From the NCBI RefSeq assembly GCF_026343185.1, contig NZ_JAPEMA010000001.1:3162001-3226000 (forward strand): a stretch of DNA of 64,000 bases, given 5' to 3'. Below, piece by piece: positions 25,737 through 33,802 of this stretch (positions are counted from its first letter, which is position 1; each line of letters starts with the position of its first letter). The notes under the pieces are model-generated. The model searched no databases, was not told where the DNA came from, and saw only the letters and a list, made by a program, of their open reading frames with translations. The DNA is from Streptomyces sp. NBC_00091 (GTDB lineage: Bacteria > Actinomycetota > Actinomycetes > Streptomycetales > Streptomycetaceae). The position numbers and the translations under genes are program-made.

Positions 25737-26557
25737 GGATCTCCTAGCAGCCGTTTCAACAGGTCCCTGGTTTCCTCGGGGTTGAGGGCCTGTGTTCGCA
25801 GCATCGCATACTTCATGGCGAGGATGCTGACCTCGTCGAGGTCGGAGACGACCAGGCTGCCGCGGTGCGTTTCGAGGTATGCGATGTGCTGGTGTTCCGG
25901 GGTCTCCAGCAGGACGAAGGGGCCGTCCAGTGCCGGATGGCGGGTGCGGTCCAGCGGCAGGATCTGGATGGACACGCCGGTCAGTTCGGAGCAGACCAGT
26001 AGATGGCGGAGTTGCTCCCGTAGGACCTCCTGGCCGCCGAGCGGGCAGGTGAGGACCGGTTCCCAGACGATGAAGCTGGCGATCATCGGTTTTTCGCGCC
26101 GCAGCGTCTTCTGGCGATCGAGGCGGGCCGTCGTCTGGTCCACGACCTCACCGTCGGTGTAGATCGGGACGCGGCTGTGGAATACGGCCTCCGCGTACGC
26201 CTTGGTCTGGAGCAGGCCCGGAACGACCTGGTTCTGGTACGAGGACAGGGCAGCCGCCTTCTGCTCCAGGTTGATCAGCGGCTCCGCCCACGGCGGGATC
26301 ACGTCGATCTGCGGCATCTTGTGCGCGGCGACCGTGAGCACCCCGGGCAGGTCCAGAATCTGGTCCATCAGTTCCGCGACGTCCGGCATGAGGGGGCGTC
26401 TGCCCTGCTCGATGGAGGCGATGCTCTCCTCCTGGAGCCCGACGCGCTTGCCGAGTTCCTTCTGGGTCATTCCTTTGGCGACGCGGCAGACGGCGACCTG
26501 CTCGCCGACCATCCGCATCGCTGTCGAGTTGGGCCGTGCCCGCTTCCTTGGTGGCAT
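25733..26557 (-). CDS. XRE family regulator with Scr1-type C-terminal domain (DUF5753)
   Basis: 274 residues from ATG 26557; a longer upstream frame lacks a ribosome-binding site. The N-terminal XRE HTH reads GMTQKELGKRVGLQEESIAS then IEQGRRPLMP. The rest is DUF5753 with ALSSYQNQVVPGLLQTKAYA and HIAYLETHRGSL. These proteins work with DUF397 partners, with which it forms an ATGA-overlapping operon, and are often found near HATPase proteins as here. An inverted repeat at 26597-26627 in the divergent promoter may be its operator. Confidence 0.93.
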   Translation of the reverse strand: MPPRKRARPNSTAMRMVGEQVAVCRVAKGMTQKELGKRVGLQEESIASIEQGRRPLMPDVAELMDQILDLPGVLTVAAHKMPQIDVIPPWAEPLINLEQKAAALSSYQNQVVPGLLQTKAYAEAVFHSRVPIYTDGEVVDQTTARLDRQKTLRREKPMIASFIVWEPVLTCPLGGQEVLREQLRHLLVCSELTGVSIQILPLDRTRHPALDGPFVLLETPEHQHIAYLETHRGSLVVSDLDEVSILAMKYAMLRTQALNPEETRDLLKRLLGDP

Positions 26558-26596
26558 GAACGTGAACTCCCCACCTGCGCCAGCGAAATACCCGTA

Positions 26597-26627
26597 CCAA
26601 CCCGTACTGACTCGCGGTACGGGTTGG
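26597..26627. promoter_or_regulatory. Candidate operator between XRE/DUF397 operon and HATPase gene
   Basis: CCAACCCGTAC and GTACGGGTTGG are perfect 11-base inverted arms around nine bases; a further CCCGTAC copy at 26591-26597 overlaps the left arm. It lies in the divergent promoter region, 40 bases from each start. Confidence 0.6.
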
Positions 26628-26668
26628 CGCACTGCATCAGGCTAGTCACGGACCGCGACGATCGTCTC

Positions 26669-27064
26669 GTGAACCTAAATACTCAACCCGGCCTGATGCG
26701 GGAGCGGCTGTTCCCCCGGGCCTTCCAAACGGTCCCCACCGCCCGGGACTTCACGCGCGAGACGCTCACCACCTGGGACATCCCCGCCCGGCGGGACGAC
26801 ATCGTGCTCTGTGTCAGCGAACTGGCCACCAACGCCCTGCGGTACGGCGTCCCGCGCGGGCGCTCGTACCGCCTGCGGCTGCTGAACTTCGGCTGCTGCG
26901 TCCGCGTCGAGGTGCACGACAGCGGCCCCGGGCTGTCGCGGATCGCGGGCGGGCCGCCGGGGGCCGGGCTGACGCTCGTCGCCGGGGTTTCGGACACCTG
27001 GGGGGTCCTGCCCCGGCGGCCCGGGAAGGTCGTATGGGCCGAATTCAGCCCGGGCGGCTGCTAG
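26669..27064 (+). CDS. Anti-sigma-type HATPase_c protein
   Basis: 131 residues from GTG 26669; ATG 26696 is a good alternative. The GHKL ATPase boxes are clear: ELATNALRYG (N box), VHDSGPGL (G1) and GAGLTLVAGV (G2). These short SpoIIAB/RsbW-like kinases are numerous in Streptomyces and are thought to bind and phosphorylate anti-anti-sigma partners. Recurrent linkage with XRE/DUF397 pairs suggests one regulatory module. Divergent from the XRE gene with a shared operator-like repeat. Confidence 0.88.
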   Translation: MNLNTQPGLMRERLFPRAFQTVPTARDFTRETLTTWDIPARRDDIVLCVSELATNALRYGVPRGRSYRLRLLNFGCCVRVEVHDSGPGLSRIAGGPPGAGLTLVAGVSDTWGVLPRRPGKVVWAEFSPGGC

Positions 27065-27101
27065 CTTCGGCTGATCGGAAGGTTCGGTCGGAGGGGGGCC
27101 A

Positions 27102-27473
27102 ATGTCGCGTCCGTGGCGGTGGGTTGTGGTGGTCGGGGGCACCGGGCTGGTGTTCCTGATCGCCTTCAGGCTCGGGCTGTGGGACCCCTTCGGCTGGCTC
27201 CCCGAGAAGGAGTCCGACCGGGTCTCCGCCGCCGCCGGCTTCGGCGGGGCCATGGCCGCCGTGGCCGCGCTGGTCGGCGGCTGGTGGGCCGGAGGCAACG
27301 GCGGCGGGGACGCCAACTCCGTACGGCAGAACGCCCGCGCGTCGGGTACCTCGCAGATCACCCAGGACGGCGGACTCACCACCCCCGGCCGGGTCGACCA
27401 GCAGGCCCGCGCCGACGGAGACGCCCGGGTCCAGCAGCGCGGCGGCGGCGGTGAGCCGGGGGAGCAGCCCTAG
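27102..27473 (+). CDS. Two-helix membrane protein with C-terminal QxARxxG repeats; partner of STAND protein
   Basis: 123 residues. Two membrane helices (about 7-28 and 42-64) precede a hydrophilic Gly-rich tail. The tail has two copies of one motif: QNARASGTSQITQ at 76-88 and QQARADGDARVQQ at 100-112. A third copy, QHARGEGNARITQ, starts at residue 5 of the next protein. The stop and next start overlap as TAGTG, so the two are cotranslated. I know of no named family. By layout it resembles effector/NLR pairs linked by shared amyloid-type signalling motifs; that role is inferred. Confidence 0.75.
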   Translation: MSRPWRWVVVVGGTGLVFLIAFRLGLWDPFGWLPEKESDRVSAAAGFGGAMAAVAALVGGWWAGGNGGGDANSVRQNARASGTSQITQDGGLTTPGRVDQQARADGDARVQQRGGGGEPGEQP

Positions 27474-29893
27474 TGGGCGCCGAGCAGCACGCCCGGGGCG
27501 AGGGGAACGCCCGGATCACCCAGGTCGTAGGTGACCACGTCACCTACGCCCCCGGCGCCGGGCCCGCGCCCCGGGCCGCGCTCGGGCTGCCGGACGCGCC
27601 CGCCGTACTCGTCGGGCGGGACGGGCCCGTCAAGGAACTGGTGGCGCTGCTCGGCGACGGCGGGCCCACGGTGGCCGTGGTCGCCGGGCTGGCCGGGGTC
27701 GGCAAGAGCGCGCTGGCCGTGGCGACGGCGCACCGCGCGGTGGAGCTGGGCTGGTTCGGGGACCGGGTGTTCTTCCTGCCCCTGCGCGGCTACGCCCCCG
27801 GCGGCGGGGTCAGCGGGCCCGAGGCGGTACGGGAGATGCTGCGCCGGCTGGGGATCCGGGACACGGACATGCCGGAGTCCCCGGAGGGGCGGGCGTCGCT
27901 GTACCAGGCGCAGCTGGCCGGGTTCGCGCAGGCCGGGCGGCGGGTGCTGATCGTCGCCGACGACGCGGGTGAGGTGGGCCAGGTACGGGACCTCGTACCG
28001 GCCGGGACCGCGCACCGGCTGCTGGTGACCTCCCGGCACCGGCTCGTGCACCCGGGCTTCACGGCACAGGTCGTGACCCTGGACGAGCTGGCGCCGGCCC
28101 CGGCCGCCGAGCTGCTCGCGGGGGCGGTGTTGCGGACCTGGCCGCAGGACCGCCGCCCGGCGGCGGAGCCGGGCGCGCTGGCGGAGGTCGCGGAGCGGTG
28201 CGGGCGGCTGCCGCTGGCCCTGACGGTGGCGGGGGCGCTGCTGGCGGGCGATCCGGGGCTGCCGGTGGGGGAGCTGGCGCAGCAACTGGCCGACGCGCGG
28301 ACCCGGCTGGCGAAGCTGGACTCGGAGCTGGACGCCGGGGTACGGGCCGCGTTCGACCTCTCGTACGCGCGGCTGCCGGAGGATCAGGCCCGGATCTTCC
28401 GGCTGCTGACGGTGAACCCGGGCCCTGACTGCGCCACGATGTACGCCCGGTTGCTGACGGGGGAGGCCACGGCCGACCTGCGGCCGAAGCTCGCGGCGCT
28501 CGTACGGGCCTCCCTGCTGGCGGAGGAGCCGGTGGGCTCGGGGCGCTGGCGGATGCACGACCTGGTGCGGCTGTACGCGCGCGAGCGGGGCGAGGAGTGC
28601 GCGGCGGAGGACGGCCGGGAGGATGCGACCGACGCACTGCTCGGGTTCCTGGTCCTCGGTGCCGAGGTGGCGCGGCACGTCATCGGGGTGGACACGCAGC
28701 GGGCGGCAGGGCCGGGTCTGCCTTCGATGGAGGAGGTCCTGCGCTGGCTCGGGGCCGAACGCGCCATGTTGGTCGCAGCCGTGGGCTTCGCCGTCGAGGC
28801 CGGACGGCCGGAGATCGCCGTGGAACTCGGCACGCTCTTGATGTCCTACCTCCAGCTCTACCGGTACGGACAGGACGCGCTGGTGGTGGCGCGCACGGTC
28901 CTCGCGGCCACGGAGGGCAGGGGGAGCCCCGAGGAAATCGGTGGGCGGCTGTACGACCTCGGCCTCGCGTACCTCGGCACGGACCAGCCGGAGGAGGCCA
29001 TGGGGCCGCTGACACAGGCGCTGACGGTGTTCCGGGAGAACTCCCTGCGCATGGGTGAGGGCAAGGCGCTGAACATGCTGGGCAGCGTGTACGAGGCAAC
29101 GGACCGGTGGGCGGAGGCGGAGCAGGCGCGGGGAGAGGCCCTGGACATCTTCCGCGAGCTGGGGATCCGGCACGCGGAGGGCACCGTACTGTCCGGCCTC
29201 GCCCGGATCTACGAGCGGGCGGGTCGCCTGGACGACGCCATCGCCGCGCTGCGGCAGTCGGTCTCGCTCATGCACGCGCTCGACGACCGTCACAGGGAAG
29301 CGTCCGCGCTGAACTCCCTCGCGGACGTGCTCTGGCGGGCGGAACACCAGGAGGAGTCTCTGGCCGCACGGGAACAGGCTCTCGCGACACAGCGGGAGTT
29401 CGGCAACCGCAAACAGGCGGTACGGACGCTGACCGCCCTTGCCGGGTCGCTGGTGGAGCTGGGGCGGGAGGAGGACGCCAGGGCGCGGTACGAGGAGGCC
29501 CTCCAGGTCCTCACGGAGGAGGGGGACCCGCACAGGCAGGGGGAGATCCTGGGCAACCTGGGCCTGATCCACCGCCGTGCGGGGCGGCCGGAACAGGCGC
29601 TGGAGCTGCTGGAGCGGGCCTGCGTCCTCTTGGCGGAGTCGGGCGGCCGGGCCGGCGAGGTCGCCGTCGTCAGCGGGCTGGCGCTGACGCTGTACGCCCT
29701 GGACCGCCACGCGGAGGCCGCCGAGGCATTCGAGCGGGCGGCGGGGCTCTACGCGGGGCTCGGCGACGCGGAGTGGGAGGAGGCGGCACGGGCGGCCGCC
29801 GCCGACCTGCGGGAGCAGGCCACCCGCCCCCGCCGCTGGTGGCACCGCCTCACCGGCGGCGCCTCCGCCGCCGGGCCGCCCGCGACGCCGTAG
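27473..29893 (+). CDS. STAND NTPase: NB-ARC with TPR repeats
   Basis: 806 residues from GTG 27473. A short N-terminal motif QHARGEGNARITQVVGD (5-21) precedes NB-ARC: Walker A GLAGVGKSALA with Lys78, Walker B RVLIVADDAG near 157-166, the CGRLPLALTVAGALL segment, and the MHD motif at 361-363 (MHDLVRLYAR). From about 440 to 790 there are at least seven TPR-like repeats (ALNMLGSVYEATDRWAEAEQ; ALNSLADVLWRAEHQEESLA; ILGNLGLIHRRAGRPEQALE). No DNA-binding or catalytic effector domain is fused, so output must come through a partner, most simply the membrane protein encoded just upstream. Such proteins serve as transcription regulators or as defence sensors. Confidence 0.9.
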   Translation: MGAEQHARGEGNARITQVVGDHVTYAPGAGPAPRAALGLPDAPAVLVGRDGPVKELVALLGDGGPTVAVVAGLAGVGKSALAVATAHRAVELGWFGDRVFFLPLRGYAPGGGVSGPEAVREMLRRLGIRDTDMPESPEGRASLYQAQLAGFAQAGRRVLIVADDAGEVGQVRDLVPAGTAHRLLVTSRHRLVHPGFTAQVVTLDELAPAPAAELLAGAVLRTWPQDRRPAAEPGALAEVAERCGRLPLALTVAGALLAGDPGLPVGELAQQLADARTRLAKLDSELDAGVRAAFDLSYARLPEDQARIFRLLTVNPGPDCATMYARLLTGEATADLRPKLAALVRASLLAEEPVGSGRWRMHDLVRLYARERGEECAAEDGREDATDALLGFLVLGAEVARHVIGVDTQRAAGPGLPSMEEVLRWLGAERAMLVAAVGFAVEAGRPEIAVELGTLLMSYLQLYRYGQDALVVARTVLAATEGRGSPEEIGGRLYDLGLAYLGTDQPEEAMGPLTQALTVFRENSLRMGEGKALNMLGSVYEATDRWAEAEQARGEALDIFRELGIRHAEGTVLSGLARIYERAGRLDDAIAALRQSVSLMHALDDRHREASALNSLADVLWRAEHQEESLAAREQALATQREFGNRKQAVRTLTALAGSLVELGREEDARARYEEALQVLTEEGDPHRQGEILGNLGLIHRRAGRPEQALELLERACVLLAESGGRAGEVAVVSGLALTLYALDRHAEAAEAFERAAGLYAGLGDAEWEEAARAAAADLREQATRPRRWWHRLTGGASAAGPPATP

Positions 29894-29925
29894 CGTCACG
29901 AGGACGGCCCCGGCCGCGGCCGGTG

Positions 29926-30060
29926 TCACAGTCCCCGGGAGCGGGCCCGGGAGCGGAGCCGGGTCGCGACCGCCGAGGCGGACAGGGCGAAGGTCAGGGC
30001 CGCCGCGCCGAACTTCAGGGCGACGGTCAGGGTGGGCAGTAGTTCCCAGAGCTCGGACAT
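29926..30060 (-). CDS. 44-residue single-helix membrane protein
   Basis: ATG 30060 follows GAGGGGAG at ideal spacing. The peptide begins MSELWELLPTLTVALKFGAA and continues through one hydrophobic helix (about 8-32) to a very basic tail (RLRSRARSRGL). It lies on the minus strand between two STAND genes, convergent with the first and divergent from the second. The strong ribosome-binding site, TM helix and positive C-terminus favour a real gene. Function unknown; small toxin, holin-like effector or membrane anchor are all possible. Confidence 0.6.
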   Translation of the reverse strand: MSELWELLPTLTVALKFGAAALTFALSASAVATRLRSRARSRGL

Positions 30061-30179
30061 CGCGGGTCTCCCCTCGCATGACCCCCGGGGCCCGGGGGTA
30101 CCTCAGTGCCAGGTTCGGGTGGGGGGTGTCCAGTTCCGTCCAGCCGGCGGTGGTGGACGAAGAAGGACGGGGGCCGGGC

Positions 30180-32534
30180 ATGCGGGAGGAGTTGGCCGGG
30201 CTGTACCGGGCCGCCGGGGAGCCCTCGTTGGACGCTCTCGTGTCGGCGGCGGCCGGGGAGGGGCGTGCGGTCTCCCGGACCACCCTGCACAACCTGCTGC
30301 GCGGCACGGCCGCCCGGCCGCGCTGGGAGACCGTGGAGGCCTTCGTGGTGGCCTGCGCCGCGTACGCCCGGACCCGTAAGCCCCGCATCCGCATCCCGGA
30401 GGGGGAGGCCGACCTGGCCGTGTGGCGGGCCCGCCACCAGGGGCCGCCCGTGGACAGCCCCGCCGCCGCGCTCGCCCGGCACTTCGCCGAGCCGGGCGGG
30501 CTGCCGCACTACATCCCCGCCGGGCTCGACCGGGCGGCTCTCGACCAGCCCCGCCAGGTCCGCGACCTGCCCCGCTCCGGCGGCCGCACGGAAGGTCCCC
30601 GCCCCTGGGAGCGGGCGCTCGCCGAGCACCCCCGGATCGTGCTGCTCGCCGACGCCGGGCTCGGCAAGTCCTGGCTGCTGCGCACGCACGCCCGGCGGGT
30701 GAGCCGCGAGGCCCTGGACCGGCTCCGGGACGGGACCCCGCCGGCGGAGGTGCCCCTCGCCGTGGTGCTGCACTGCGGGGAGGTCGCCGCCCGGCCCGAG
30801 GCGGCCCTCGGCCCCGCCGTCGCCGCCCGCCTCATGGAACGCGGCATCCTGCCCGGGTCCGACCGGGCGTACCTCGTGGACGCGCTGACCGGCGGACGGA
30901 TCCTGCTGCTCCTGGACGCCTACGACGAACTCCCCGACCACACCACCCGGTCCCACCTGCACACCCTCCTGGCCACCGCCCCGCCCACCCTGCGCTGCGT
31001 GGTCTCCACCCGGCAGGCCGGCTACCCCGGGCCGCCCGGACCGGACTGGCGGGAGCTGCTGCTGGACCCCTTCGGGGAGGCGGAGAGCGCGGCCGTGATC
31101 CGGGTCTGGCCGCTGACCCCCGCCGCCCGCGCCTCGCTCGGCGCCCGCATCGACGCACCCGGGCTCGGCGGGCTGGCCCGGGTCCCGCTGCTGCTGGCGC
31201 TGCTGTGCGCGCTGGCCGAGGAGGTCCCGCCGGGCGGCGGGGCACCCGATCTGCCCGCCTCGAAGGGGGAGTTGTACGAGAGGATGCTGCGCCGGTTCCT
31301 CGTACACGAGCACCGGCCCCCGGCGGCCGAGGACACCGAGGCGGACCGGCTGATCGACGTACTCGCCCCGCTCGCCTACTACTTCGCGGGGCGGGCCGAC
31401 GGCTGGCAGGACGTGATGCCGCGCGAGGCGGTGCTGCGGGCCATCCGGTCGGCGGGGGCGCCCTTCACCGAGCTGGGGCGGGACGCGGCGAGCGTGCTGC
31501 GGACCCTGTCGGTGGAGGCGGGGATCCTCCAGCCGCTGGGGGATCCCAGCGGGGGCCGCGTACAGCCGTACCTCTTCGCGCACCGCTCCTTCGCCGAGTA
31601 CCTGGCCGCCCGGCACCTGGCCTCCCTGCCCGAGGAGGAGATCCTGGAGGTCGTGGAGACGAACCTCCTGGACGACGACCGCTGGCGGGACACGCTCGCC
31701 ATGCTGGGGCGCCTCGTCCTGACGCGGGAGGGGCGCGAACCCTTCGAACGGCTGCTGTGGCATCTGCTGGGGCGGGAGGCGGCCGTCTACCACTTCGGGG
31801 TCCTGCACGCGGTCCGGATGATCGGGGATCTAGGGGAGCGGACCATGGACTTCGAACGGCCGCTCCAGGCCCTCCTGCTGCGGCGGTTCTGGACGGAGGT
31901 GATGAGGGGGCCCGAGCTCGCACTCGACGCGGTCGGGTCCTGCCGGGCCCTCCCGGACGAGCTGGTGGACCTGCTGGTGGAGGCCCTCGTCCGCAAGATG
32001 GACACCTACGCCTACACCGCGCCCGCCCTCGCCCACCATCCGCAGGCCTCGGTGACGGCCTTCCTGGTCCGGGCCGTCACGGAGGGGCGCAGCCCCTTCG
32101 ACGTGGGTCGCGCGGTCGCCGCCCTGGCCCACCGGCCGGGCGCGGAGGCCCTGCGCGGGCTGCTGGCCGCCTTCCGGGACGTCCACTGGCCCGACTACAC
32201 CGGGGAGTTGTCCGTCCCGCACCAGCAGGCGGTGCGCGCCCTGCGGGCCCGGCGCGACCCCGAGGCCCTCGGCGCCCTGCTGTGGGCGGCGGGGGCCCCG
32301 GGACCGCCGGAGCCGGGCGGGCACGGCGTGGCCGCCCGTCGTCTGCGGACCGGCGCCCTGGAGGTCCTCGGCGGCTACCCGGACGCCGCCGCCACCGAGG
32401 CCCTGCTGGCCGGGGCCGAGGACCCGGACCCCCAGGTCCGGGCCGCCGCGCTGCGGGAGCTGGCCGGGCGCGCCGTCGCCCACAGCCTGGGGACGGACGT
32501 CAGGCCGGCTGCTCCGGGGAGTGCGTCGGCGTGA
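30180..32534 (+). CDS. STAND NTPase: N-terminal HTH with NACHT domain and HEAT-like repeats
   Basis: 784 residues from ATG 30180, preceded by AAGGACGGGGG; a longer frame from 30078 is less likely. Residues 1-65 form a helix-turn-helix-like segment (GRAVSRTTLHNLLRGTAARP). NACHT follows with Walker A LADAGLGKSWLL (Lys163) and the acidic Walker B LLLLDAYDELP (Asp246, Asp249, Glu250). After a helical linker (FAHRSFAEYLAARHLASLPE is the typical NACHT-downstream motif) the C-terminus has HEAT-like alpha repeats (RAAALRELAGRAVAH). Related proteins act in signalling and anti-phage defence. The 3' end overlaps the VOC gene by 35 bases on the other strand. Confidence 0.87.
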   Translation: MREELAGLYRAAGEPSLDALVSAAAGEGRAVSRTTLHNLLRGTAARPRWETVEAFVVACAAYARTRKPRIRIPEGEADLAVWRARHQGPPVDSPAAALARHFAEPGGLPHYIPAGLDRAALDQPRQVRDLPRSGGRTEGPRPWERALAEHPRIVLLADAGLGKSWLLRTHARRVSREALDRLRDGTPPAEVPLAVVLHCGEVAARPEAALGPAVAARLMERGILPGSDRAYLVDALTGGRILLLLDAYDELPDHTTRSHLHTLLATAPPTLRCVVSTRQAGYPGPPGPDWRELLLDPFGEAESAAVIRVWPLTPAARASLGARIDAPGLGGLARVPLLLALLCALAEEVPPGGGAPDLPASKGELYERMLRRFLVHEHRPPAAEDTEADRLIDVLAPLAYYFAGRADGWQDVMPREAVLRAIRSAGAPFTELGRDAASVLRTLSVEAGILQPLGDPSGGRVQPYLFAHRSFAEYLAARHLASLPEEEILEVVETNLLDDDRWRDTLAMLGRLVLTREGREPFERLLWHLLGREAAVYHFGVLHAVRMIGDLGERTMDFERPLQALLLRRFWTEVMRGPELALDAVGSCRALPDELVDLLVEALVRKMDTYAYTAPALAHHPQASVTAFLVRAVTEGRSPFDVGRAVAALAHRPGAEALRGLLAAFRDVHWPDYTGELSVPHQQAVRALRARRDPEALGALLWAAGAPGPPEPGGHGVAARRLRTGALEVLGGYPDAAATEALLAGAEDPDPQVRAAALRELAGRAVAHSLGTDVRPAAPGSASA

Positions 32535-33309
32535 TCACCGAGAAGGCCCCGCCCTGGGGGTCGGCGAGGACGGCCATGCGGCCGACCGCCATGTCGAAGG
32601 CCGGGGCGAGGACGGTGGCGCCGGCGCGGACGGCCGCCGCCTGGACCTCGTCCACGCTGTCCACGTGGAAGTACGCCTGCCAGTGCGGGGGCACCCCGGG
32701 CGGCATCATGTCCATGTTCATCATCCCGGCCACCGCGCGCCCGCCGACCTTGAACTCCGTGTACCCCTCGGCGCCCGGCATCTCCGAGGGGGCGGGGCTG
32801 ATCGGCAGGACCGCCGCGTAGAACGCGGCGGCCTTGTCGGGGTCGGGGGTGGTCAGCTCGTTCCAGATGAGCGCGCCGTGCTCGTTGACGATGCCCGCGC
32901 CCTCGAAGGTGCCGGGCTGCCACAGGCCGACGACGGCGCCGGTCGGGTCGGTGACGACGGCCATCCGGCCGATGTCCATGACGTCCATCGCGGCCATCAT
33001 GACCGAGCCGCCCGCGTCGGTGACCGCCTTGAGGGTGGCGTCCACGCTGTCCGTGGCCAGGTACGTGGTCCACACCGTCGGCGGCAGCGGGTCGGGGATG
33101 CTCCCGTCCGGGTTCATCGCCTTCATGATCCCGGCGACCGGCTTGCCCTTGAGGTGACAGACGGAGTAGCCGCCCTGCTCGGCCGGGCCGATCTCGCCCT
33201 GCCAGCCGAAGAGGTCGCAGTAGAAGTCGAGGGCCGCCTGCTGGTCGGGGACCATCAGGTCGACCCAGCAGGGGGTGCCGGGCTTGTAGGGGCCGTTCAT
33301 GTCGGGCAC
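32500..33309 (-). CDS. VOC (glyoxalase/bleomycin resistance) family protein, two domains
   Basis: 269 residues from GTG 33309, after CGGAGG. Two tandem VOC modules are visible: PCWVDLMVPDQQAALDFYCD with DPTGAVVGLWQPG, then GALIWNELTTPDPDKAAAFY with DPQGGAFSVITP. The family comprises metal-dependent enzymes and drug-binding proteins; the residues here do not define a substrate. The end overlaps the NACHT gene tail to tail. Confidence 0.92.
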   Translation of the reverse strand: MPDMNGPYKPGTPCWVDLMVPDQQAALDFYCDLFGWQGEIGPAEQGGYSVCHLKGKPVAGIMKAMNPDGSIPDPLPPTVWTTYLATDSVDATLKAVTDAGGSVMMAAMDVMDIGRMAVVTDPTGAVVGLWQPGTFEGAGIVNEHGALIWNELTTPDPDKAAAFYAAVLPISPAPSEMPGAEGYTEFKVGGRAVAGMMNMDMMPPGVPPHWQAYFHVDSVDEVQAAAVRAGATVLAPAFDMAVGRMAVLADPQGGAFSVITPTHSPEQPA

Positions 33310-33438
33310 GGATGCCTCCGTCGGTGGTGCTGGGGGAAGGACGGGCCATCCCCTACCCGCCCCACGGGCCCGGAACCGGGCCGTACGGGTGACGCGGGCT
33401 CAGGCGTACCCCGCCTGTGGCCCGGGCACGTGCCCGGT

Positions 33439-33714
33439 TCAGCGCAGTACGCGCTTGCCCGCCAGGAAGGCCGCGAGGTCCGCCTCGTCGAACCCGTCGT
33501 CGTGGCCGGGCGGGGCGGGCAGGGCCTCGGTGGCAGCGATGTCCGCGTCGACGTCCGCGAAGCGCCGGGCGACGGTAATGTCCTCGCCGATCTGGCGGAG
33601 TACGGCTGCCGTGACGTACGAGGAGACATCGAGGCCCATGGCGTCGGCGTGGTCCTTGACCCTCGCGCGCAGCGCGGCGTCCATGCTGATGCTGAACCGC
33701 TCCTTGGAGGCCAT
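33439..33714 (-). CDS. Ribbon-helix-helix-like antitoxin-type protein
   Basis: 91 residues. The N-terminal RFSISMDAALRARVKDHADA MGLDVSSYV pattern fits the RHH (MetJ/Arc) fold, and the acidic C-terminus (FDEADLAAFLAGK) resembles toxin-binding tails of antitoxins. No toxin gene lies beside it: the neighbours are the VOC gene and argS. It may be an orphan regulator. No strong ribosome-binding site precedes ATG 33714. Confidence 0.65.
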   Translation of the reverse strand: MASKERFSISMDAALRARVKDHADAMGLDVSSYVTAAVLRQIGEDITVARRFADVDADIAATEALPAPPGHDDGFDEADLAAFLAGKRVLR

Positions 33715-33757
33715 GAGAAGACCGTAGCGCGAGGTGTTACGCGAGGTGCGGGAAACG

Positions 33758-33793
33758 CGACGGCCCCCGGGGCGGGTGCGCCGGGGGCCGTCG
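33758..33793 (-). terminator. argS terminator
   Basis: A 13-bp perfect stem CGACGGCCCCCGG / CCGGGGGCCGTCG around a ten-base loop, just after the argS stop on the minus strand. Confidence 0.85.
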
Positions 33794-33802
33794 GGGGGTG
33801 CG

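Noticed and set aside
27470-30394. 974-codon open frame on the minus strand
   Set aside because: Shadow of the NB-ARC/TPR and adjoining genes; low-complexity translation without domains.
30422-32821. 799-codon open frame on the plus strand overlapping the NACHT gene
   Set aside because: Composition is Arg/Gly/Pro/Ala-rich with no motifs, while the other frame has Walker A and B.
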